The notes: a model not told the origin generated them from the sequence alone. A DNA stretch of 64,000 nucleotides from Hemileia vastatrix (GCA_030280995.1 JASXTE010000017.1:8327998-8391997), one strand, 5' to 3'. Counted from the first letter of the stretch, positions 20,478 through 35,112 are shown. A program made the numbers and translations.

Positions 20478-23400
20478 CTATTTTTTTTTCTTATTATAAA
20501 TTTTTTGTGGGGTGGAAAGTTTAGAAATTTCATTTCCAGGTATGAATGCATCTTGCTCAGATGTTTTATTTTTATATCTCAATAAATATTCAGTACCCTT
20601 TTCAGCAGTGATAATTCTATCATTGAGAATCTTATCAATTCCTCCAATTTCTGTGACTTCTTGAGGATTTTTCATAGGTCTCCCATTCCTTTCAGAAAAT
20701 ATGTCACTGTTTGAAGTATAAGGCTTGATCAGGAGAATGGGGAAAACATGATGTTTTCTATCATATGCAGAATAAATTTCTACTTCAACTGCATTATCAC
20801 AAACCGTTTTTTTCACAAAAAATTGACCTAAAAATTGATCCTTTAGTTTTTTATTTCCCTGTAAATTGAAGTGGAATGTAGAAATTAGTACTTCATCACC
20901 CTTATCAAATTTGCGTTCTTTATTGGATTTATCCCATATTTTTTTCTCATATTATAATGCCTTATCAATACAACTTTGGGCATGTTTTATAAATAGTTTT
21001 TGAATTTGCATAAAAGATTTTACACCAGGATGTAGTTCCAACTTTGGCAATTTATTATTGAGAATTCATTCAAGAGTATTTGGGAAATAACCTAACCAGA
21101 GCTCAAAGGCTTTTTCTTAGTGACAGAGTGAACAGTGCTATTATAAGCAAATTCAAGACCTGTTAGTAGAGTAACCCAGTAATGAGTGAATCTTTCATTG
21201 TCTTTATATTCTAATCCAAAGGCACATTAACTTCTAATCATAACCTCCAGAGTTTGAATCATTCTTTCAGCTAAACCATCAGTTTGGGGATGGTGAGCTG
21301 TAGAGAAATTCAACTCACAGCCACATATATCCATCAAAGACATCCTAAATTCAGATGTAAATTTTGGGTCTCTGTCAGAAATAATGGCTTTTGGGAATCT
21401 AACAATATTAAACATGTATGACCACCATAAGAAAGCTAAATCTTTGGTGGATAAATCTTTATGTACGGGAATAAATTTAAACATTCTGGTGAGTCTATCC
21501 ACTATTACCCAACAAGAATTAAAACTGTCTTTCCCTGCTACAAAAAGACCAGTGACAAAATCCATATTAATGATTTTCAAGGGAGCATCAGGTATTTCAA
21601 TATGTTGCATTAATCCTTCTCTTTTACCTGTTGATCTTTTAGATGTTTGAAATAATCACATGATTCAGCATATAATTTTGTGTCCTCAGACATATTAGCC
21701 AACCATGCAGTGTTTTTTATCCTGACAATGGTTTTTTCTAGTGAAAAATGACCAGCCAATATGTCATGATGGAAAAGGTTTAAGATGTTTTCTCTCATTG
21801 AAGGATGAATTACAAGAAAATTAGTAAGTTTTCTCCTGCAATAGATATAACCATCCTCAATGGAAAATTTCCTTTATTCAAAGACTTTGGATGGAGAGTT
21901 TTTATTAATTCTTGGATTGAAGAATTCTTTGGATCATTCAAGATTGTAACTAATTTTTTAGATCAAAATCATTCTCATGTTAGTCCAGAATTAATTTCAA
22001 TAATTCTTCTTCCATATCAACAATATATATACCATGTATAAAAACTGTATTATCTTCTGGTACATAGGTAAGATTGGAATCATTATTTGGTAAAGTCAAT
22101 ATTGACAGCATATCAAATTTGAATGAACATTACCAGCTCTGTGAATAATTGTCATTCTACTCCTATACTCTTGAACAGATTGTTTCCACCTAAACATATT
22201 TCTGTTTGGTGTCTTTAAGTTTAAGAAGGATCTTAATGCACTACAGTCAGTAACCAATTAAAATTTTTGGTCATACAGGTAATAATGAATTTTTTCTAGG
22301 GCCCATACAACTTCTAAAAACTCTAATTGGGTGGAACCATATTTTAATTCACTTTTTCTTAAGGTTCTTTAAATATAACAAATTACAACTTCTGAAAATT
22401 TATCATTTATAATTTATTTCTGGTGGAGGGCAGTTCCTAGTCCAGAAAAACTTGCATTTGTGTAGAGGACAAAAGGTTTATTGAAATCTGGGAGAGCCAG
22501 TATTGGGGCAGTCATTAAACATTTTTTCAATGTATAAAAGGGTTTTTGTGTTTTCTCATTACAGATAAAAGCTACATCTTTTCCGGTCAATTTTGTAAAA
22601 GGTAAGGCTATGACTTGATAATTCTATATATATTGTCTATAATAGCTACACATTCACAAAAAACTTTGTATTTCTTTCATAGAAGGTGGTGCTTTCACCC
22701 TCTGAATTGCAGAAACTTTGTTTTTATCTACACAGATATGTAAACCTTACACAACATGACCTAGTAATTTTAAGGATTGAAAACAAAATTTACACTTTTC
22801 CAAGGGTAAAGTCATTTTTACCATCTAGACAACTGATAAACTTTTCACCCTGTAAGGTTGCATGTATGGAGTTTAGTCTGGTTAAAGGAAAAATATCATC
22901 CACTGTAAAAGTATTCAATGCTCTATAATCCCCACATAATCTAGAATAATCTTTTTCATAAGAGATTAAGACTGGGGATATGACACAATATTTTGGGGTA
23001 AAATCTACTTCCTCAATAATATTTATTTGTAATGAGGTAGAAATATTATCTTCAATGTCTTTCCTCTTTGTGGGAGAAGCAGGATAGGGCTTTTTCTTAA
23101 GTCTAGGAGGGATATCACTCAAATTACAGGATAAATTAATTTTCATTTCTTCTTTGAGAACTCCTATTTCATGGTATCCATGAGAAAAAGCCATAGGGGA
23201 AGATGTAATCAAATAAATTATTGAATATTTATGTGCACTAGTTAAATGATCACCAAATTAAGCAGTATGTATTTCAGAAAATAAATTATCCATTTCTTCA
23301 GTAGATCTACCTTTACATTGAATCAATTAATTTCAAGATTTAAATAATTGTGCAGAAGGTGGTTTTGAATAAGAAATTTTAAATTTTCTTTTTCCATTCA

Positions 23401-25506
23401 TGCCCAATGTAAAACTATTGATTTCTGGATCCAATTTGATACCAAACATGATTAAAATGTCATTTCCCATAATAAAACAATTGCTTAAGTTATCATTTTT
23501 TATCACAAAAAAATCACAAATTGCTCTGAAAAAGCCACAATTATATTTAAATAATACAGTAATTTTTTACTTGCCAATGGGACATAAAACAGAACCATAA
23601 CCCTTTTATTTTTCAGATATCATAGGTAATAATTTACTATGATAATCTCTATCCACTGAAGTAAGTACTTTTTCAGACACTACACTACCTCCAACAACAG
23701 AGTCAAGAAACACTTGATAACTGGTGCTTTTAAGGGGGATATTACCGCTTAACTATCAGTAATATCTCTGAAAATTTTGACATTCTCTAATGAAGATAAG
23801 TCCAAGTTGTGGGTACTAGATACATTGTCAAAATATAGGATATCTTGCTCTAGCATCAGCACTTCATTGGCAGAATTATTTTCATAAGAGATATTACTAT
23901 CACAGTCACTTGAGGAGTCATCAACGTCAACTGTATCATTTTCAGTATCTTCAGTTTGTTCAACAAGATGAATTTTATTGTCCCAAACATATCATTTTTT
24001 CCATTATTTGCTTTGTTTATAGCAAGTATTAGTTGCATATTTCTTTGGTGCAACAGGGGCAGAGGGTTTACCAGGATTCTCTGGAATTTTTTGCTGAAGA
24101 TTTGAATTGATCATGGGAAGGCTTTAAGGGATGATTCCTGACTCATATCTGTGGTTAAGTAGTACCTCATTACATACATTAATAAAAAAAAATTTTTCTC
24201 TCACATTCTCAGTCCTAGCTACAATTAAATCTCTCAGAGAGTTTGGCAATTTATAGAGAATTTTGTCTCTCCAAATATCATAATCCAATTTTGGATCCAT
24301 AGCTCTATGAATTTTTTTTTTCATGAGGAAAACAATAGGTTTTTCAGCAGAAGAGGATGTATATTTAGCATTCTCATATAATCTCTGATGAGCCAATATG
24401 AATTTAGATACACCAAATTGATGCTCAATCAATGTTTTCCATTTATCCCAAAGATAGTGATGATTGTCTAATAAGACAGATTCATACCACATTAGGGAAA
24501 TATTGGAGAATAAATAAATCAACTTAGAGACTATTTCTTCACCTGGAAGTTTATAAGAATTTTTTAAATTATCAATTCTTTGAATAAAATTCCTCCAGTC
24601 AGATTAAGAATCACCATCAAAGGTGGGATATTGATCAAGTTTAGGCTAATTTTTATGGTTACTTTTCTGTTCAACTTTAGAATTTTTCATATTAATTTAT
24701 TCCTGAAGCCTGGAATGTTGTTCAGAAATTTCATTATTCAAAGAAACAGCTGGCTCATGATGATTATTGAAAGATTTTATGGGGTCCACAGAAGAATTTA
24801 TAGATACATTTTCAGGCTGTTTAATGGACACATTCAAGGAAGGTAAGATCTATTATGCTCAGGCTGTTTACCCTTATTTTCGGTGGACTTATGAGCAGTA
24901 CTTTCAATTTCACTATAATTTTCATCAGGAATAGGAGGTAAATTAGAGAATTTTTTTTCAATATTAGAAAAATAATTCCTCAACTTAGGAATTTCAGAAA
25001 GTTGATCATTAATTTTTTCAAGAGATAAAAGATTTTTGTCTTCATGTTCTGAGAATTTATTTCTCAAAGCCTGCAAATTAATTTTCAATGCTCTCAATTT
25101 ATCATGTAAGGATATATTGTCATGTTTTAATGAAGCATTTTCATTTATAAGGGGCTTTAATTCATAATAAATTTATGTAAATTTGAGTTCTTATCTAAAA
25201 TTTCCTTGTGATTATTTTTAATTGTTTTTGTTTAGCAATAACATTAGTCAAGTTGTCTTTCAATTTATAATAAGCAGTATCTTAAGCAAAAGAACTCACT
25301 TTACAATTTAAATGTAATTATATAATCTGTCATTCACATGTTTCAGAAAATCTCTTGTTACTCTGTCTTCAATAACATTAAAATTGGGAGAATATTTTAA
25401 TATTTCCTCAGAAGTTTTCTCAAGAAATAAATAAACCTCGGGGGCAACAGAATCATTTTTAATTGCAAGAGTAGGATTAATTAAAGAAGTTGAAGTTAAA
25501 TGAAAT
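20478..25506 (-). pseudogene. gag-pol of element E (decayed chromovirus), main part
   Basis: Minus-strand remains in the usual order: gag helical part (24834-25505), capsid-like DLIVARTENVREK (near 24200), knuckle region near 24000, RT (GDYRALNTFTVDDIFPLTR near 22900), RNase H, integrase zinc domain (HHDILAGHFSLEKT near 21760), catalytic core (SDRDPKFTSEF, HHPQTDGLAERMIQ near 21300) and a chromodomain-like end (EYLLRYKNKTSEQDAF near 20560). Many stops and frameshifts separate them. Closest relatives in the window are G, then F. The gag start is missing here and is found at 52419-53228. Confidence 0.85.
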
Positions 25507-25620
25507 CACCATAAAATATTTGGGGGGCTTTCTAGCAAGTCCTCAACTAGAAGGCAGATGGAACTCAGCTGGAACTCAGACTGAAGTGATACTGAACTTT
25601 CACTTTAAATAAGCTTGAGA
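25507..25620. mobile_element. left terminus of a CACTA-like element inserted in E
   Basis: CACCATAAAATATTTGGGGGGC is followed by TCTAGCAAGTCCTCAAC and several 11-bp AACTCAGACTG-type units, as in the 260-bp copies. It interrupts the gag of E. Its partner is the right terminus ending at 52417; AAT flanks both ends (25504-25506 and 52418-52420). Confidence 0.65.
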
Positions 25621-26066
25621 CCTCAAACAAATTAGAATGAAACTTTATTGAAAAAATAGTGAAACTGTCATGATTAATGAATGGAAACCAGAAAAACACA
25701 TTCCAAGAATCTGCCCGATTCACTGTATTTTTTGATGAATCTTATATGAATAAAACTTTTTTGATTTAAGTTGATCAATGAAAAGACATAAAATCATATT
25801 ATTTCCTTCTACAGTATCACATTTGTTAAAGATAGTAATGTTGTTAAAACTTTCAGGTAACATTAAAAAAAAATCAGTGACTTTTTGTATTACATAAAAC
25901 TATTATTCCAGAATAGAAAAACTGTAATTTTCTAATTAATACAATATAAACTGAACTCTTCCTTTTTTATTTCTTGAATTTCAAGATTACTCAATGATAT
26001 ATCACAATCTATTGAATTATTTAAATAAAAACATGAACTAAACAGAAACCTTAAATTTATTTTTAT

Positions 26067-26327
26067 AACTATGCAATATAGGGGGTGGACTTGCTAGCAA
26101 GTCCCCAACCTGAACTCAGACTGAACTCATACTGAACTCATACTGAACTCATACTGAACTCATACTGAACTCAACTTGAAGACCCACCTGAAACTGTTCT
26201 TCTGAGTGGTGTTCATCCTTGATTGTATGGTTCCTTTTTAAATAGCTCAATGTGTGTTCATTCTGTGGTGAATTTGAGTCCAAGGTTGCAGACTTGCTAA
26301 CAAGTCTGCCCCCCGTATTGCACAGTG
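26067..26327. mobile_element. CACTA-like MITE, copy 4
   Basis: About 260 bp, bounded by ATGCAATATAGGGGGTGGAC and the inverted GTCTGCCCCCCGTATTGCA. TAT lies on both sides. A perfect 18-bp palindrome GGACTTGCTAGCAAGTCC lies at 26087-26104. Internal 11-bp units ACTGAACTCAT repeat about five times (26120-26173). Confidence 0.8.
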
Positions 26328-26993
26328 TATAGTGTACAGTGAAAAACATGGAACACTTAAATTTAAAGTATAGTCATTAATTTTGAAGCCTTTTAGCTAA
26401 ATGAAGCATTTTCACAACTTTGTTACACTAATTACTTGTTATTGAAAATATTTTATTATATATTAAAAATGGAATATTTCTATAGATTTTAGACTTCAAA
26501 GCATTTTTTAGGAAAAGTAAATGCAAGAAAAGGAAAAAAAATCGGAGAAATATTTTTCTCTTATCAAAATTAAACCAACTCCTCAGCTAGTAAGACAATA
26601 CATATAATATATCATGAGTAAATAAAATATCTATCTAGATTCTATAGTATCCTTTATTGATTTTTTAAATATTCTTTTGGCATACTTTTAGTTTATGAAG
26701 TGATCTAGAGAACTCATGAAAAATTACCACTCAGTAAAATATTTTTGTAAAAAATACAGATAAAATGTGCACCAAGTTATGAAAATATGTTTAAAGTAAA
26801 TAAATGGATATATATGGAAACTTTAAGCTGAATAGTATGTTGTAGCTAATGTTGATATTTGAGATAAAAATAATGTTTCCCTGGAGATCCACTTCCAAAT
26901 TTTAACTTTGTTCCCATGTAAGAATAGGTGCTCAAGATAAAGTTTTAGGTGTATTTTAACATTCAATTACTCTATCAAAGAGGTAGTACTTAT

Positions 26994-28494
26994 TGTCAGG
27001 CTAAGGTCAAGTACAAGGACGTGAACTAGCTTGAATATTCAGTTGTCTAGAAGAATTTAATGGTCCTATATGAATACTGTAGTTTTAATCCACTAAGTTA
27101 TAAAATATAATCAAATATAAAGGTCTCAGTAATATAATTCTCCATATTATTATATATGGCTTACAATCTTAGTAGTTGGTAGAAAAATAGATTATATAAT
27201 TCAGATACTATTCAAAAGTCTTATAAAAGTACTAATTGATATGTATTGTAATTGATTTGGTTATATTGGTTAAATTGTAATGATAAAGAATGTAGAAACA
27301 AGACCCAAAAAACCTCCTCCTTTTATACACACTGAGTTCCCCAATAAATCCCTTGATATACCATCCAATACACAGTTAATGACGCCTCAAAACAACTAAT
27401 AGACCTTCCCATCAACATCCCTAGTGACCCATGACATAATTAGACAAGTAACAACCGCCAAAATACTGTAATAATAAGGGAAATCCATCAAAATTAAAGA
27501 GAAAGACAAAAAGAGAGTATATGCGTATAAAACAATGATATAAAAGACTAAAGGGGACTTTTTAAGGTTAATAATAGCTTAATAATAAGGGGGATATACT
27601 GTAGAAATAATGGGGCTAATCCTGACATTATACTACGTGAAATTCCCATTCAAAAATAACCAAAATTGACTGAGAAACCACCCAAAAACTTAAAAAAGAG
27701 CGTGAGATGTGGGGTAACTACATGCAGTTCTTGGCAGGCGCTTGCACGGGTAAATCCTTGACTAAAATTAGGCGAATTTAAGCGTGGAGATGAAATAAAG
27801 TGCCAAGAGTGAGGTTATTAATGAAATTAGTGCATATAAACAAGGTCAATGCATTATTAATTAAGCTAGGACACTAAATAAGCGCCTGTCGCCTATTTTA
27901 GTGTGTTTCTCCACAGTGGGCGTAGAATGTGGGGTAATTATAGTGTGAAAAAGCTAACTTTGCTAAAAATGAAGCTATTCACACGGGAAAAAAGCAGGCA
28001 GTATGTGGCCAGTACACAGAAGCCATTTCTGGCATAAAAAACACCAAATTTGAAAAGTATTATTTTTATTCATTTAAATAGCCAAATCTATAGTTCTAAA
28101 TGAGCCCAATAGATCTGTCAAAGCGCAATTTTGATATTATCAATTTTATAGCGCATATAGTCAACTTTTAAGTGAAATAAAGCACATTTCTTGTTTTTTG
28201 CATAAAACAATGAATATAACAGCTTTAAGTGTACTTCAAATTTATGTAGCCTTATACTTAAGGTTCTTAATATTACCCTAACATATTCCAACTTAATATT
28301 AAGTACATAAGACCTATAAAAGGTGGATATATGCGTGTATATAAGGTGTTATAATGGCATTTTTTGTGTATTATCATAATTTTACTTATGTATACTATTT
28401 GTGTACTCTTATTTATTGTTCCCATGTATAGTTCATGTGTTTAACATAACTTATAATCACTTTTTACTCAGTCCTGGAGATATACAGGCTGACA
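26994..28494 (-). repeat. 3' LTR of element F
   Basis: 1501 bp, ends TGTCAGCCTG and CCTGACA on the sense (minus) strand. TATATAAG-like promoter text lies near 28335-28345 on the plus reading. Confidence 0.95.
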
Positions 28495-28515
28495 CTTGCC
28501 CACCCAAAAAAAACA
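28495..28515 (-). other. polypurine tract of element F
   Basis: On the minus strand a T-run is followed by GGGTGGGCAAG, directly before the 3' LTR. This is the expected place for plus-strand priming. G has AGAGTGAGGGAG and E AATTGAGGGAT at the same place. Confidence 0.6.
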
Positions 28516-28645
28516 ATAAAAAAATGATAAGTTATACATTTTATTTTATTAATTTGTAATTTTTAGGTATTCAGAATAATTCTGTAGCATTAAAGATTAA
28601 ACTTTAAAGAAATAAAACATAATAAAATATTATGAGTACTGTTTT

Positions 28646-31600
28646 TTAACCCCTCAGCTGGTTGAACAGAAATTTATTTCTGTTAAATTTTTTAAGAAGG
28701 GTGGATAAATTAGAAATTTCTTTTTCAGGTATCCATTTATCAAATTCATTTGATTTCCCTTTAAATCTTAGTAAATACTCAGTTCCTTTTTCTTTAGTAA
28801 GGATTCTTTTCTTGAGTATTTTTTCAATCTCTGATTTTTCCACAATTTCTTCAGGTTGCTTTTTAGGCCTTCCTTTTCTTTTTGGAAATAAGTCAGGATC
28901 ATTTGCATGGTAAGGTTTCAATAATGAGATAGGGAAAACTGGATGTTTCCTATCATATGGAGCATATAATATGACTTCCACTGCATTATTCCCAACCATT
29001 TTACTTACTACAAAAGGTCCTACAAAGGGATCCTTTAATTTAACATTACCTTGTAAGTTAAAATGTAGTGTTGATATGAGGACTTCATCTCCCTTTTTGA
29101 ATTCAAATTCTTTATGAGATTTGTCCCACCTTTTCCTTTCATATTCAAATGCTTTTTGGATGCATTCTTCTGCATGCTTTCTACACATTTGTTGCATATG
29201 AATAAAGGATTTAGTGCCAGGGTGTATATCCAACCTTGGTAATTTATTTAAATGATTTACTGGGGTATTTGGTACGTATCCCAGCCAGAGTTCAAATGGT
29301 TTCTTCTCTGTCACAGAATGAGTTGTGCTGTTATAAGCAAATTCAAGGCCAGGAATTAATGTTACCCAGTCATGTGTGATTTTCTCATTGTCTTTGTATT
29401 CTAATCCAAAGGCACAATATCTTCTGATCATGTCTTCTAGAGTTTGTATCATCCTCTCAGCCAGCCCATCAGTTTGTGGATGGTGTGCTGTAGACAATTT
29501 TAATTGACAACCTGATACTTCCATCAAAGATGCCCAGAACTCTGAAGTAAATTTAGGATCTCTGTCAGAGATTATGGCTTTGGGGAACCCAGCAGTATTC
29601 ATCATCTGAGTCCACCATAGTAATGCCAAGTCTATTGCAGATACCTCTTTATGGGTAGGGATAAACTTACACATTTTTGTTAATATATCCACTATTACCC
29701 AGCAAGAATTGAAACTTTCTTTTCCTGCTAATGGCAAGCCAGTTACAAAATCCATGTTTATAATTTCCCATGGAGCTTTTGGCTGCTCTATTTGTTGTAA
29801 CAACCCAGCTCTCTTCCCAGTTAATCTTTTAGATTTCTGACAAGAGTCACATGTTTCAATGTATTTTTGTACATCCTCTTTCATGTTTATCCACCAGGCT
29901 GTATTTTTAACTCTGGTTAATGTTTTGTTAAAGTCAAAATGACCAGCTAAGATGTCATCATGACAAGTACTCAACATTAACTCTTTCATAGAAGGTGGTA
30001 TTACTATTACATTGCTTAACTTTTTCCTGTAATATATATATCCATCTTCAATTGATAGTTTACCTTTTTCCAATGCATTTTTATACTTTGGAGGCAAGGT
30101 TTTAATTAATGCACTCATGGAGGCATTTGTTGGATCATTAAGAATGGTAGATAGTTTAGACAAATCTTTATCAGATGAATAATTTTCCAATATAGTTTGC
30201 ATAAACTCTTCTTCTAAATCCACTATATAAATCACAAAAATATGTATAACCTCATTTTCAGGTACATAAGCTGGGTTGTCAGCATCATTTGGCATAGGAC
30301 TTCTGGATAATAAATCCACATTTGAATGCAATGTTCCTGCTCTGTGAGTGATTGTCATTCTTCCTCTTTACTCTTGTACAGCTAGTTTCCATCTAAACAT
30401 GTGCCTATTAGGTGTTTTCATGTTTAGTAATGATTTTACTGCACTGCAATCTGTTATAAGTTCAAACTTCTGGTCTTCCAGATAGTAATGAAGTTTCTCC
30501 AAAGCCCACACCACGGGTAAACATTCTAGCTGTGTGGCACCATACCTTAATTATGTTTTTCTTAAGGTTCTGGATATATAACAGATAACTACTTCAGATA
30601 ATTTTCCATTTATTATCTGTTTCTTCTGTAAAGCAGCACCTAAACCTATGAAACTTGCATCAGTGTACAAGATAAAAGGTAGGGTGAAATCTGGCAGTCC
30701 CAATATTGGAGCTGACATTAAACATTCCTTTAATTTATTAAAGGCGTGTTTTCTTTCATTATTTTAAATGAAAGCCTCATTCTTCCTGATTAATGTTGTT
30801 AAAGGGGCTGCAATGGATTGGTAATTTTTAATATATTGTCTATAATATCCACACATACCCAAAAAACTTTGAACCTCTTTTACATTTTTAGGTATCCCAA
30901 TGTTTTTAATTGATGCCACCTTATTCTGGTCAACACAAATTTGTAATCCAGATACAACATGTCCAAGTACTTTCAAGGATTGAAATCCAAACTTACATTT
31001 CTTTAATGCAATAGTCATATTAATTTCATCCATTTTTTGAAAGACTCTTTTCAGGTGATTTAAATGTTCATCATATGTTTTTGAAAACACTATGATGTCA
31101 TCAATATAGACCAATAGCCATCCTTCAAGCATTTCCTGATGAAAGACACTATCCATCAATTTTTGGAAGACTGAAGGCGCATTCTTTGGGCCAAATGGCA
31201 TTCTCACATACTTATATATACCCATATGTGTGGTTATTAATAAGTAATTTTGAGAATTTCTTTCCACAGGAATCTGGTGGTAACCCTTGTTCCCATCCAG
31301 ACAGGAAATATATTTTGCTCCTTGTAAGGTAGCATGGATAGAAGCTATCCTTGGTAGAGGGTAAATATCATCTACTGTGTATGTATTCAGAGCTCTATAA
31401 TCACCGCATAATCTTGCCTTATCTTTTTCATAAGAGATTAATACTGGTGAAATGACACAATACTTAGGTGTTGTGTCCACTTTTTCAACAATACCCGTTT
31501 CCAACAACAATTTTATATTGTCTTCAATATCTTTCCTTTTTGCAGGAGATGCTGGGTAAGGTTTCTTTTTTAAGCTGCCAGGAATATTATCCAAATCACA

Positions 31601-34546
31601 GCTTAGAGAGATTTTCATCTCATGGTCTTTGACCAATCCTAGTTCATTTGAACCATGAGCAAATGCCATAGGATATGATTTAATCAATCTCAAAATATCT
31701 TCTTCTTCAATTTTTGAGAGTTGAGGACTGAAAGAGGCCTTTTGGATTTCTTTTTCCAATTCACCCACTTCATTGGTGGTTCTTCCACCTTGCATTTGTT
31801 CTTCTCTAGGAAAAATGGCATATACTGAATTTTCAGAACATATTTTGAATTTTCTTTTACCATTCACGCCTATAGTGAAACAACTGTTTGCAGGATCTAG
31901 TTTAATGCCAAATTTTGTCAATAAATCATTGCCAATAATAAACCAATCACTACAATTATTATTATCCATTACTACAAATTCACAAACTGCTCTAACATAT
32001 CCATTATTATATTTAAAGAATACAGCAGTTTTGTATTTGCCAATTGGATTTAATACTGAACCAAAACCCCTCCAGTTCTTTGTCTGAACAGGTTCTAGTT
32101 TTTCCTGGTACTTACTATCAAGTTTCATTAATGCATTAAGTGAAACTACACTACCTGCAGCCCCAGTGTCAAGAATGGCATTCATTTCTTTTCCACATAT
32201 GATAATAGGTGCTCTGATAGGTGTTATTTTGTAAGTGTCATGAGATACATCTTTAATTATTTCAGCTTCCTCTATGGAAGTTAAAGATGTGTCTGTATGA
32301 GGTATAGCATCATTCAGGAACATTATATCCTGTTCTAATACAAATATCTCATTTTCATCATCACTGTAAGATATGTTACTTTTGCAATCCTCACTAGATT
32401 CCACATTCTCATCTTCATGATTACTAGGTTCAGAATTCTGTGAGGTTTCAATAACATTTATTCTATTCTTACACGTGTGACCCTTAACCCAAGGTTCATT
32501 ACATTTGTAACAAGTGTTATTTTCTTGTCTCTTAGGGACAAGGGGAGCTGAAGGTTTTTTCTTTTCCACTGGTAACTTACTTGTAGTAGGTTTTACCACG
32601 TCAACACTTTGTCTGTAATTACTATACTTGGTTTCATACTTGTGGTTTAATAATATCTCATTGCATATATTAATGAATCCAGAGGTGTCTCTGATAGTTT
32701 CAGTTCTAGCTACAATAATGTCCCTAACTGATATAGGCAACTTGTATATTATTTTTTCTTTCCACTCTTCATAATCCATTTTTGGATCCATAGCTTTCAT
32801 GATTTTTATTAAATTCATTAAGAAGACCATGGGTTTATCTCCAGCATTTGGATTATATCTGGCCCTTTCATACAATCTTTGTTGAGTGATTCTAAATTTT
32901 GGGCCACCAAATTGCCTTTCAATTAGTGCCTTCCATTCATTCCAGGAGTAATTAATTCCCTCACTCAATACAGATTCAAACCATAATAAGGCCACATCTG
33001 TAAATAAAGATATTAACTTTGAAGTAATTTCTTCATCAGGTAGTTTGTATGAAAATTTTAAGTTATCAATTCTTTGTATGAATTGTTGCCAATCAGATTT
33101 TGAATCCCCGTCAAAAGAAGGGTACTGATCTAACTTAGGCCAGTTCTTTTAACTATTTTTTGCTTCCCTAACCTGAGGAATATTGAGTAATTCACTTACT
33201 TTAGAAAGATGATCATTTATTTCATCTTTTACTGATTTTATATTCTCAGAGCCCATGACACTATGTTCATGTTCCATCATTGGTTTATCATCAGAGTGTT
33301 TCATAAAAACTGGTACTCTTTCTACATTAGAGGTATTATCTTTTATTGTTTCAGTATTTTTCAAAATGTTAGCTACTTCAATTTCTACTCTTTGTAACCT
33401 ATCTTTTATCACAGGTACATGAGTTAAGGTATAATTTACATTTGAAAAAGACAATTTTACACGTCCCTCTATGGTGGCCATAATATTCTGAGAATGTTCT
33501 AATTTAATTTCTAAATTTTTAATCTCAGAATTTAATATTTTGTTTTCATTGATCAATTCATTATTTGAATTCTCAATAACTTTTAACTTATTGGCTGTTT
33601 TACTCAATGATTGTGTGATGTTTAATAATACACTTTCCGTATTATTGTTGGACTCTCTAGAGAATTCTTCCAATTTTTCAATTCTTAATAATAATTTACT
33701 AATTATTTTTGATTCCATTGGATTTTCTTTTAGAAAATATTCAATTTTGTCTGTTTCCAATTCAGAAGATTCATCATCAGGGTCAATTTTTAATTCATTT
33801 GATTCCATTTTTATATTAATAGTATTTTCCTGGTGGTCAATAAAACTATGTACATTGTCCTCATTTAATGACAAGTCTAACATGTTATTTTCAAATGAAT
33901 AATTTTTTAAATCCTTATCAATTATATCCAATAACTCTCTATCAATTTCATTACCTATAAGTAATTCATTGTTAGGATTATATAATTGATCTTGAGAAGA
34001 TGGGTGACTTACCACGGTCTTATTCCATTTCCCCTGCCTCTCCTTGGCTTTCCCCTGTAAGGGTGACTGCTGGATCCCTGTTGAGGAGGACTGTTGTAGT
34101 TTTGGGAATACCAATCCCACTTTCATTTGCTTACAGTTATCTTTTGGTCCTCTTCTGGGACTGGAGGTGTTGCTGTGGTATTTGGTGCCACTGGTTGTTG
34201 ATGAGACCTTATATCCACTAGAGCCTGGTTGACTTCTATAAAGCCCTGTGCCGCCCTTTTCTCCAGATTGTTGATCTGGTATAACATATTGTTTACTCTT
34301 ATTGTTAGAGTATTCAGTAGGGTTGAGAGGGAGTGAATTTGCTCTTGTAAGGTGTTTTTGGACTTCTTTATTGACATTTGTTTTAAGAGCTTTTCCTTTT
34401 CCTCCATGGACATTGGTGGGGTGTTGTTTATTTTTACTGGTGATTCTTGACCCTCCATTTGGATGTCCTGTAACAGGTCTTTCAGCTCTAGTTCTTAAGT
34501 TATAAGATTTTGCCTTATTACTTACAATGTCATTGTTGTCACACAT
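28646..34546 (-). pseudogene. gag-pol of F: one frame, four TAA stops
   Basis: A single minus-strand frame of 1967 codons runs from MCDNNDIVSNKAKSYNL to the end with no frameshift, broken only by TAA at 33149, 30764, 30551 and 30368. Domains in order: basic/Gly-Ser N-terminus; gag coiled coil (33.2-33.8 kb); capsid part; knuckle-like CYKCNEPWVKGHTC (32.5 kb); protease ILDTGAAGS (DTG at 32162-32170); RT with GDYRALNTYTVDD, MPFGPKNAPSVFQ and YIDD (31098-31109); RNase H (ILYTDASFIG); integrase HHCC (HDDILAGHFDFNKT...CDSCQKSKR), MDFVTGLP, SDRDPKFTSEF, DGLAERMIQTLED; and a C-terminal chromodomain (LLRFKGKSNEFDKWIPEKEI, 28.7-28.85 kb). Chromodomains of this kind direct integration into heterochromatin in known chromoviruses. 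The stops differ in origin (Tyr, Trp, Glu and Gln codons judged from G), so no single mutation type is favoured. Confidence 0.95.
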
Positions 34547-35112
34547 TTTTACGTGGAATTTTTAGAGAATTAAAAGTTTAGATATGAAAAACTTCAAAAA
34601 GGAGTTTAATCAGTATTTATTAATACCACTGAAGACAATTTTATTGCTTACTTATTGGTATGAAGTGAATATTTAAGTGCCAAAAGTCAAATATGCTTTT
34701 ATGTGGTCACTTGATTTAACTGGTCTACAATATGTAGCCGTGTATTTATATTTAAAAAAGAAAATTTGTTAGTAAGATTCTTTCCAAATATTAAATGAAT
34801 TTTACAAACCAATAAAAAGAGATTAAGAGTCCTGTAAAAAGAAAACAATTAATCAGTTTAATTGGTTATCATCTGCAAAGATCACAAATTTAATTGGTCT
34901 ATTGACAGACTCCCACTAAGTACAATTATATGTTAAATTAGTGGTAAAATTGATGATTCAATATCACAATTTTATTATATAACAGGGATTCTTTTTCTGA
35001 AATCACTATATAAGTGACCCCAACCTGTTGTAATTATCCAAATATTTCTATAGGGATATTATTTACGTGTACCTTCTTTGAAAATGTCACTTACTAGATT
35101 ATAACAGAATTC

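Noticed and set aside
33540..34505. Several plus-strand open frames
   Set aside because: Shadows opposite the open gag of F; no family resemblance.
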